Assembly (NCBI GenBank): GCA_028817755.1
Contig: JAPPPA010000109.1
Location: 518 to 5,698, forward strand
Origin: Gammaproteobacteria bacterium
GTDB lineage: Bacteria; Pseudomonadota; Gammaproteobacteria; JAPPPA01
DNA: 5,181 nucleotides
Reading direction: 5' to 3'
The position numbers were made by a program, and so were the translations under genes. Position 1 is the first letter of the stretch. Every line of letters begins with the position of its first letter. Positions 1 through 4,192 of the stretch are shown piece by piece. The notes below the pieces were generated by a model. The model was given only the letters and a program-made list of their open reading frames with translations. It was not told the DNA's origin and made no database searches.

Positions 1-232
1 CACGCTGTTCTCGGTATTCGCTCAACACCGGCACAAAGGCTTGAGAAAATGCGCCCTCAGCAAATAAACGGCGTAAAAAATTAGGGATTTTAAACGCAAC
101 AAAGAACGCATCCATTGCCGCGCCAGCGCCAAAAAACGCCGCCAAGACCATATCGCGTACAAAGCCCATCACACGCGACAAAAGTGTCATAGCGCTTACT
201 ACCGAGGTCGATCGAACCAGCTCTTTGCTCAT
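1..232 (-). CDS. murJ: MurJ (MviN) lipid II flippase, N-terminal part, cut by left edge
   Basis: MurJ is the inner-membrane MOP-superfamily flippase that moves lipid II to the periplasmic face for peptidoglycan synthesis. I translated the minus strand from the ATG at 232-230: 77 codons are visible before the window ends. The fragment begins MSKELVRSTS and carries the family's N-terminal signature SRVMGFVRD (residues 19-27), then GAGAAMDAFFVAFKIPN and LRRLFAEGAFSQAFVP. Arg20, Arg26, Asp41 and Arg54 align with E. coli MurJ Arg18, Arg24, Asp39 and Arg52, charged residues reported as important for function. The start was chosen because its length before the SRV motif matches the family within two residues; a GGGG run lies very close upstream, so the ribosome site is not ideal. 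The gene is divergent from rpsT, with a shared 152-base intergenic region. The identification is secure; only the exact start is less certain. Confidence 0.95.
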   Translation of the reverse strand, partial: MSKELVRSTSVVSAMTLLSRVMGFVRDMVLAAFFGAGAAMDAFFVAFKIPNFLRRLFAEGAFSQAFVPVLSEYREQR

Positions 233-278
233 ATCCCCAAGCGATTTAACAATACAGATTGGAGCGAAGCATACGTGA

Positions 279-307
279 TTGACAGCAAGGGGCAAAATCA
301 GCATAAT
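279..307 (+). promoter_or_regulatory. sigma70 promoter of rpsT with GC-rich discriminator
   Basis: A perfect -35 hexamer TTGACA (279-284) is followed after 17 bases by CATAAT (302-307), five of six matches to the -10 consensus. The bases after the -10, CGCGCGCC (308-315), form a strongly GC-rich discriminator, typical of promoters repressed by ppGpp/DksA. The predicted start of transcription is about 314, giving a leader of about 70 bases before the GTG at 385. Stringent control is inferred from sequence only. The -10/discriminator block is repeated at the rplU promoter. Confidence 0.85.
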
Positions 308-371
308 CGCGCGCCTTGTTTTCCTGCCTAGCGACACCATAGTAGTCGATGGGCTTATTGATACCCTATTT

Positions 372-375
372 GGAG
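372..375 (+). promoter_or_regulatory. rpsT ribosome binding site that decides the start
   Basis: GGAG at 372-375 is the only Shine-Dalgarno-like sequence near the gene. It lies 9 bases before the GTG at 385 but only 3 bases before the in-frame GTG at 379, which is too close. The spacing therefore favours 385, as does homology to S20 proteins. Confidence 0.75.
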
Positions 376-384
376 TAAGTGGCA

Positions 385-651
385 GTGGCCAATATTGCAT
401 CTGCAAAAAAACGTGCACGTCAGGCTGAAGGACGTCGCCAACGCAACATGGGCGCACGTTCTACGATGCGTACCTACGTTAAAAAAGTACGTGAAGCCGT
501 AGACGCTGGCGAGAAAGACGCAGCGCAAGCAGCTTACGTTAAAGCAACCTCTATGGTTGATAAGGCTGTTGGTAAAGGCCTTATCCACAAGAACAAAGCA
601 GCCCGCATTAAAGGCCGCTTGAACAAAGCTGTTGCCGCACTAGCTGCTTAA
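385..651 (+). CDS. rpsT: 30S ribosomal protein S20
   Basis: S20 is a primary 16S rRNA-binding protein of the small subunit body. The product is 88 residues (E. coli S20 has 87). It begins MANIASAKKRARQAE and carries the conserved stretch GKGLIHKNKAARIKGRLNK near the C-terminus. It is very basic and helical, as expected. The start is a GTG at 385. A second in-frame GTG at 379 would add only two residues (MAV-ANIA) and is disfavoured by ribosome-site spacing and by the universal MAN- N-terminus. A non-ATG start is also known for E. coli rpsT (TTG), where weak initiation takes part in autogenous control; the same may apply here. The gene is monocistronic, with its own promoter at 279-307 and an intrinsic terminator right after the stop, and is divergent from murJ. 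Confidence 0.97.
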   Translation: MANIASAKKRARQAEGRRQRNMGARSTMRTYVKKVREAVDAGEKDAAQAAYVKATSMVDKAVGKGLIHKNKAARIKGRLNKAVAALAA

Positions 652-667
652 GCTTTAAACGTTCTTT

Positions 668-707
668 AAAAAACCGGCGCTGCCCTCTCGGCACCGCCGG
701 TTTTTTT
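668..707 (+). terminator. Intrinsic terminator of rpsT
   Basis: The stem is CCGGCG-C-TGCC (674-684) against GGCA-C-CGCCGG (690-700), with a single C-C mismatch and a 5-base loop CTCTC. Seven T follow at 701-707 and six A precede at 668-673, so the stem can extend through A-T pairs. It lies 16 bases after the rpsT stop. This is a textbook rho-independent terminator on the plus strand and isolates rpsT from the next gene. The A-run means it may also act weakly on the other strand. Confidence 0.93.
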
Positions 708-763
708 ATGTCCGCAATTTATGAAAAGATAGCCACATAAATACTAGAAAACGGAGCACCACA

Positions 764-1306
764 ATGGCACGAATACTTAGCATTGCGGCAGCACTACTCA
801 TCGGTAGCTTAATAATTGGCGGCGCCTGGCTTTACGCACAACCAAACCAGTGGAAAGTAGAACACCAAGCGACTATTAAAGCGCCCGCAGAAGCCATCTT
901 CGCCCAGCTGAACAGCCTAAAGAATTCACCCAACTGGTCTGCATGGAATAAAGCCTTTTTACCCACCCTTGAAAGCCGCCACGGCGGGCCTGACAGCGGC
1001 GTGGGCGCCACCGAGTATTGGACATTAGACGGCAATAGCGGCAGCACCACCATTATGAAAAGCGTTCCAAATGAACGTATCGAATACAAAGTGGTATCCA
1101 GCGACGGCTATTTTGTTGCAGATGGTTTTTACGCCCTCACGAAAACTGAGACAGGCACGAAGGTGCAATGGGTATACAAAGGCGACTCGGGCGACAACCT
1201 AATACTTAAGCTTTATATGGCCGGCGCCCTACCTGAAATCAACAAGGGCAACGAGTGGAGCTTGAATAATTTAAAACGACTTATGGAAAAAGCCGCCAAT
1301 CACTAG
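764..1306 (+). CDS. Membrane-anchored SRPBCC-fold (polyketide cyclase/START-like) protein of unknown function
   Basis: This 180-residue protein has one hydrophobic segment at about residues 4-25 (ILSIAAALLIGSLIIGGAW), acting as an anchor or uncleaved signal. A domain of about 150 residues follows, with the pattern of the SRPBCC superfamily: an opening strand plus helix (ATIKAPAEAIFAQL, about 36-49), a W-x-x-W segment (NWSAWNKAF), GVGATEYW in the middle, a strand rich in GTKVQWVYKG, and a C-terminal helix ending NLKRLMEKA. The superfamily binds hydrophobic ligands in a deep cavity; no ligand or reaction can be read from the sequence. The ATG is supported by GGAG at 753-756 with 7 bases of spacing. 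The gene lies after the rpsT terminator, so it needs its own promoter, and I saw no convincing one in 708-763. It converges on proB with 16 bases between the stops. The fold call is by pattern recognition. Confidence 0.8.
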   Translation: MARILSIAAALLIGSLIIGGAWLYAQPNQWKVEHQATIKAPAEAIFAQLNSLKNSPNWSAWNKAFLPTLESRHGGPDSGVGATEYWTLDGNSGSTTIMKSVPNERIEYKVVSSDGYFVADGFYALTKTETGTKVQWVYKGDSGDNLILKLYMAGALPEINKGNEWSLNNLKRLMEKAANH

Positions 1307-1322
1307 CGCTAACACTAGCAAG

Positions 1323-2093
1323 CTACTTTTTCAGTAACGTACCCAGCGCTTCGCCCGCCGCTAAACGAGCAATGACATCTTGCTCTGCACCGGCAGCAAT
1401 CACCGTCTCGGTACCCACTTCAGCTGCCTTTGCAGCAGCTAAAACCTTAGTACGCATACCACCACGGCCTAACGCACCTGCGCCGCCGCCCGCCATTTCT
1501 AGCACCGCAGCGTCACTCAGACTCGCTTCTTGAATTAAGGATGCCTCTGGATTATTACGCGGATCCTCAGTAAACAGGCCAGCTTGGTCTGTCAGAATCA
1601 CTAGGCGCTCAGCACCCACCAGCTCCGCCACCAAGGCACCCAAGGTGTCGTTATCACCTAAACGCAGCTCTTCAATGGCCACCGTGTCATTCTCGTTAAC
1701 CACTGGCACCACGCCCAGTTCTAACAATTCATTTAGGGTCGCACGCGCATTGGCATAACGCTGCGAATCAGCCACATCTTCATGCGTGAGCAGCACTTGC
1801 GCAGTCAGCACATTGGCGCCATCAAAGCATTGCTGCCATGTTTCCACCAAGCGCATCTGCCCGACCGCAGCTGCGGCCTGAATCTGATGCATATGCTCTG
1901 GGCGCCGCGTCCAGCCAAGCTTTGCCACCCCAGCAGCAACCGCACCGGACGACACTAAAACAACATCAATCCCTTGCTCGCGCAGCTGTAAACACTGCGC
2001 CGCCCACGCTTGAATAGCAGGCACATCAAGGCCCGCGCCGTCACGCGTTAAGAGTGAACTACCAATCTTAATTACCCAACGGCGCTTAGACAT
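1323..2093 (-). CDS. proB: Glutamate 5-kinase lacking the PUA domain
   Basis: ProB phosphorylates L-glutamate to gamma-glutamyl phosphate, the first step of proline synthesis in the cytoplasm. The amino acid kinase fold is complete over 256 residues: KIGSS (9-13) at the ATP site, SSGAVAAG (48-55) at the glutamate site, NENDTV (133-138), GDNDTLGAL (146-154), TDQAGLFTEDPR (168-179) and GRGGMRTK (209-216). The protein stops right after GTLLKK, where E. coli and Pseudomonas enzymes (about 370 residues) continue into a C-terminal PUA domain; that domain is absent. The start is the ATG at 2093-2091, which overlaps the obgE stop as TAATG, with GGGAAG just upstream. A TTG four codons earlier is an unlikely alternative. 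The gene is translationally coupled to obgE, as is usual in pseudomonads. No proA is present in the window and no intrinsic terminator follows. PUA-less kinases occur in other bacteria, so the enzyme is probably active, perhaps with altered proline feedback. Confidence 0.95.
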   Translation of the reverse strand: MSKRRWVIKIGSSLLTRDGAGLDVPAIQAWAAQCLQLREQGIDVVLVSSGAVAAGVAKLGWTRRPEHMHQIQAAAAVGQMRLVETWQQCFDGANVLTAQVLLTHEDVADSQRYANARATLNELLELGVVPVVNENDTVAIEELRLGDNDTLGALVAELVGAERLVILTDQAGLFTEDPRNNPEASLIQEASLSDAAVLEMAGGGAGALGRGGMRTKVLAAAKAAEVGTETVIAAGAEQDVIARLAAGEALGTLLKK

Positions 2094-3247
2094 TAGTCTT
2101 CCCAATCATCTTCCCAGAAGTCATCGTCGTCTTCTGGCTTCTCAACAACTCGCTCTGGGTACTGTTCTTCCCAGCTCTTATCCCATACGCTATCTGGATC
2201 TTCGGCTTCTTCAGCTGCCAAATCAGCCACATCACGCGGATGCTCTTCAAGGTAGTCGGCAATAGCTTTGCAAAGCTTCGCCGTGCCATCGGCATTAATG
2301 GCAGACACAGCAAACCAAGGCCCTTCCCAGCCCAACTGACTTACTAGCTCCTCAGCCCAAGTCTGGCGCTCATCTTCCGGCAGCTGATCCAATTTATTAA
2401 AGACCAACCAGCGCTCACGCTTGGCCAAGCCTTCATCAAAGCGCTCAAGCTCGGCGATAATCTTTCTCGCATCCTCAACCGGATCATGCGCCGGATCAAA
2501 GGGCACGGCATCAACTAAATGCAGTAACAAGCGAGTACGCTGCAAATGCTTCAAAAAGCGAACACCTAGGCCCGCACCTTCTGCCGCCCCCTCAATCAAG
2601 CCCGGCACGTCAGCAATCACAAAGCTGTTGCTGCCATCCATTCCCACTACACCCAAATTCGGGTACAGCGTTGTAAACGGATAATCTGCAACACGTGGCT
2701 TAGCGCGCGAGACCGCACGAATAAGTGTGGACTTGCCAGCATTTGGCATACCCAATAAACCGACATCTGCCAGCAATCGTAGCTCAAGCCCTAAAGTGCG
2801 CTCTTCACCCGGTGTACCTGGTGTCGCCTGACGCGGCGCACGGTTGGTACTGCTCTTAAAGTGCACATTACCAATTCCGCCTTGACCACCTTGCGCGACT
2901 AACAAGCGCTGCTTGTCTTCTAACAGGTCGCCGATAACCTCGCTCGTATCCAGATCAATCGCTACCGTGCCTACCGGCACAGGAATGACTAGATCTTCAC
3001 CTGCGGCGCCGTACATCTGCTTTCCCATGCCCTTTTCACCGGCTTGCGCGGGATAAACACGGCCGTGGCGCAGATCAATCAGCGTATTAAGCGCTTCATC
3101 TGCTTCTAAATAAACAGAACCGCCATTGCCGCCATCACCGCCATCAGGGCCGCCTAAGGGAATGTACTTTTCCCGGCGAAAGCTAACCGCGCCATTACCG
3201 CCGTTACCGGCGCGTACGCGAATTTGGACTTCATCTACGAATTTCAT
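2093..3247 (-). CDS. obgE: Obg/CgtA GTPase, 50S ribosome assembly factor
   Basis: Obg is an essential GTPase that binds the 50S subunit, takes part in its late maturation and links growth to ppGpp levels. The 384-residue product has the glycine-rich Obg fold at residues 1-158, with GGPDGGDGGNGG at 32-43. The G domain follows: G1 GMPNAGKST (166-174), G2 threonines at 192-193, G3 DVPG (213-216), G4 NKLD (284-287) and G5 SAI (315-317). The acidic C-terminal tail is rich in Asp, Glu and Trp (DDDDFWEDDWED), as in other gammaproteobacterial Obg proteins. The start MKFVDEV matches the family. No Shine-Dalgarno sequence precedes the ATG; the upstream bases read GCGCTACCC. A promoter-like pair at 3257-3285 would begin transcription about 3 bases before the ATG, so the mRNA may be leaderless. 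The stop overlaps the proB start by one base. Confidence 0.98.
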   Translation of the reverse strand: MKFVDEVQIRVRAGNGGNGAVSFRREKYIPLGGPDGGDGGNGGSVYLEADEALNTLIDLRHGRVYPAQAGEKGMGKQMYGAAGEDLVIPVPVGTVAIDLDTSEVIGDLLEDKQRLLVAQGGQGGIGNVHFKSSTNRAPRQATPGTPGEERTLGLELRLLADVGLLGMPNAGKSTLIRAVSRAKPRVADYPFTTLYPNLGVVGMDGSNSFVIADVPGLIEGAAEGAGLGVRFLKHLQRTRLLLHLVDAVPFDPAHDPVEDARKIIAELERFDEGLAKRERWLVFNKLDQLPEDERQTWAEELVSQLGWEGPWFAVSAINADGTAKLCKAIADYLEEHPRDVADLAAEEAEDPDSVWDKSWEEQYPERVVEKPEDDDDFWEDDWED

Positions 3248-3256
3248 GGGTAGCGC

Positions 3257-3285
3257 AACATATTAGCGGGCCGTAGGAGTGCCAA
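3257..3285 (-). promoter_or_regulatory. Candidate obgE promoter, possibly giving a leaderless mRNA
   Basis: On the minus strand TTGGCA (3285-3280, five of six matches to the -35 consensus) is separated by 17 bases from TATGTT (3262-3257, four of six matches to the -10). The expected start is near 3250, only about 3 bases before the obgE ATG (3247-3245). The absence of a Shine-Dalgarno sequence at obgE agrees with a leaderless transcript. The terminator after rpmA makes a separate promoter plausible. The -35 lies inside the left arm of the long inverted repeat. The evidence is sequence match only. Confidence 0.45.
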
Positions 3286-3386
3286 GAGTAAGGCAAAAGT
3301 AATTTTCAAAAACGGAGTGTACAAGGTAGTACATGAGTATTTTGAAAATTACTTTAAACGCCGCTATTGGTGTTCCTATGGCTCGC
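3266..3386 (+). repeat. Long composite inverted repeat, candidate structured RNA or palindromic repeat element
   Basis: This element fills most of the obgE-rpmA gap. The outer stem pairs 3266-3285 with 3367-3386: 20 pairs without a mismatch if five G-T pairs are allowed on the plus strand. After one mismatch come two 3-bp helices, 3287-3289/3363-3365 and 3292-3294/3360-3362, separated by a two-A bulge. A 1x4 internal loop leads to a perfect 16-bp stem, 3296-3311 with 3340-3355 (AAAGTAATTTTCAAAA and its complement). A symmetric 6x6 internal loop (ACGGAG against TGAGTA) follows, then an apical stem TGTAC/GTACA (3318-3322/3329-3333) closed by the loop AAGGTA. All six non-Watson-Crick pairs counted are G-T on the plus strand, which would be A-C on the minus strand. 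No clear target duplication flanks it. I did not recognise a named family. Confidence 0.85.
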
Positions 3387-3396
3387 GATAACAGGT

Positions 3397-3424
3397 AAAA
3401 AAAAGGCTCCTTTTCGGAGCCTTT
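3397..3424 (-). terminator. Intrinsic terminator after rpmA
   Basis: On the minus strand a 9-bp stem AAAGGCTCC / GGAGCCTTT (3424-3416 and 3410-3402) with the 5-base loop GAAAA is followed by a run of T given by the eight A at 3397-3404. It starts 21 bases after the rpmA stop and should end most rplU-rpmA transcripts before obgE. On the plus strand the same stem is followed by TTTCTTCT, so it could also stop plus-strand transcription, less strongly. Confidence 0.93.
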
Positions 3425-3445
3425 CTTCTGGGCGTTTGCTAAGAA

Positions 3446-3709
3446 TTACTCAGCAACAGGCTCAATCCGTACGTGCTTACGGTTATGTGGGCCTTTACGC
3501 TCAAATACAACGGTACCGTCTACTTTGGCATATAGGGTGTGGTCACGACCAATACCTACGTTTTCGCCTGCGTGAGTGGCTGTACCGCGTTGACGGATGA
3601 TGATGCTACCAGCATTAACAAGTTGGCCGCCGAAACGTTTTACGCCAAGGCGTTTACTTTCCGAATCGCGACCGTTTTTGGTAGAACCACCGGCTTTTTT
3701 ATGCGCCAT
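3446..3709 (-). CDS. rpmA: 50S ribosomal protein L27
   Basis: L27 sits near the peptidyl transferase centre, where its N-terminal tail reaches towards the tRNA acceptor ends. The product is 87 residues (85 in E. coli) and starts MAHKKAGGSTKNGRDSESKR, the diagnostic N-terminus, with RLGVKRFGGQ and GSIIIRQRGT following. There is no N-terminal extension of the kind cleaved in Firmicutes. AGAGGT lies 8 bases before the ATG and gives a good ribosome site. The gene is 34 bases downstream of rplU and co-transcribed with it. A strong intrinsic terminator follows, so obgE is probably not fully part of the same transcript. It is complete, with nothing unusual in the protein. Confidence 0.98.
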   Translation of the reverse strand: MAHKKAGGSTKNGRDSESKRLGVKRFGGQLVNAGSIIIRQRGTATHAGENVGIGRDHTLYAKVDGTVVFERKGPHNRKHVRIEPVAE

Positions 3710-3743
3710 TGCAAATACCTCTTAAAACTTAAAATCTATTCGC

Positions 3744-4055
3744 TTAGGCAGAGATGCCGGTAATACGAACTTGTGTGTAATCTTGACGATGACCTTGGCG
3801 CTTACGGCTGTGCTTACGACGGCGGAACTTGATGATTTCCACTTTCTTGCCACGGCCATGCTCTACTACCTCAGCGGTCACTTTGCCGCCGTCGATATAA
3901 GGAGCACCTACTTGTACTGACTCGCCTTCGCCGGCCATCAATACTTGGTCGAATTCAACGTTACTACCGGCCTCAGCAACCAGCTTTTCTACTTTTAGGG
4001 TGTCGCCTTCGCTTACGCGATACTGCTTGCCACCGGTAACAATTACTGCGTACAT
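3744..4055 (-). CDS. rplU: 50S ribosomal protein L21
   Basis: L21 is a 23S rRNA-binding protein of the large subunit. The 103-residue product has the same length as E. coli L21 and contains MYAVIVTGGKQYRVSEGD at the N-terminus and the basic signature KFRRRKHSRKRQGHRQ followed by YTQVRITGI at the C-terminus. It heads a dicistron with rpmA and has its own promoter at 4142-4170, about 80 bases upstream. The ribosome site is weak: AGAGA lies about 10 bases before the ATG, with no AGGAGG-like core. The kinase-like gene upstream runs in the same direction and ends 23 bases before the -35, with no convincing terminator between, so some read-through into rplU is possible. Confidence 0.98.
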   Translation of the reverse strand: MYAVIVTGGKQYRVSEGDTLKVEKLVAEAGSNVEFDQVLMAGEGESVQVGAPYIDGGKVTAEVVEHGRGKKVEIIKFRRRKHSRKRQGHRQDYTQVRITGISA

Positions 4056-4135
4056 CAGATTCGTCTCTAGTGCGCTTTAAATGGGACAGTTGCTAGGCCC
4101 CATGCACACAGCATTGGACAGACCAACCAATAAGG
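4056..4135 (-). other. Predicted 5' leader of rplU with two small hairpins
   Basis: If transcription starts near 4135, the leader is about 80 bases. It can form ATTGG/CCAAT (4127-4131 with 4113-4117, 9-base loop) and a 7-bp stem ATGGGGC/GTCCCAT with one G-T pair (4103-4097 with 4087-4081, 9-base loop). Neither masks the ATG. Such modest stems could arise by chance. I did not recognise a known ribosomal-protein leader motif here. Confidence 0.35.
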
Positions 4136-4141
4136 CGCGCG

Positions 4142-4170
4142 ATTCTACGGATTTGGCCCCGCAAGGTCAA
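4142..4170 (-). promoter_or_regulatory. sigma70 promoter of rplU-rpmA with GC-rich discriminator
   Basis: On the minus strand TTGACC (4170-4165, five of six matches) and TAGAAT (4147-4142, five of six) are separated by exactly 17 bases. They are followed by CGCGCGCC, a GC-rich discriminator, and the start of transcription is expected near 4135. The block AATCGCGCGCCTT (4144-4132) is identical over 13 bases to the one at the rpsT promoter. This supports the promoter call and suggests shared ppGpp/DksA-type control. Confidence 0.85.
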
Positions 4171-4192
4171 TGGATTTCAGCGCTTTTCGCGC

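Noticed and set aside
268..295. Possible murJ promoter on the minus strand, TTGCCC-16-TATGCT
   Set aside because: Only four of six matches in each box, and it overlaps the much better rpsT promoter on the other strand; not strong enough to list.
708..763. Promoter for the SRPBCC gene, for example TTATGA with TAAATA
   Set aside because: Spacing of about 13 bases is too short and both boxes are weak; no acceptable pair was found.
1301..1322. Short repeats CACTAGC (1301-1307, 1313-1319) in the gap between the SRPBCC gene and proB as a bidirectional terminator
   Set aside because: The possible stems are 4 bp and lack T-runs; they look like chance or are partly coding.
2097..2105. An upstream TTG start for proB that would add four residues (MGRL)
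   Set aside because: The ATG at 2093-2091 forms a TAATG junction with obgE, has GGGAAG in front and gives the usual ProB N-terminus; the TTG lies inside that ribosome site.
2421..2684. Open plus-strand frames opposite obgE, rpmA, rplU and the ABC1-family gene
   Set aside because: They lie wholly or largely antisense to well-conserved genes, show no recognisable protein family and lack supporting ribosome sites; they are shadows of the real coding frames.
3266..3386. The long inverted repeat as a complete transposon-like insertion
   Set aside because: No coding capacity and no clear flanking target duplication (TATTA on one side, GATAA on the other), so I list it as a repeat or RNA candidate only.
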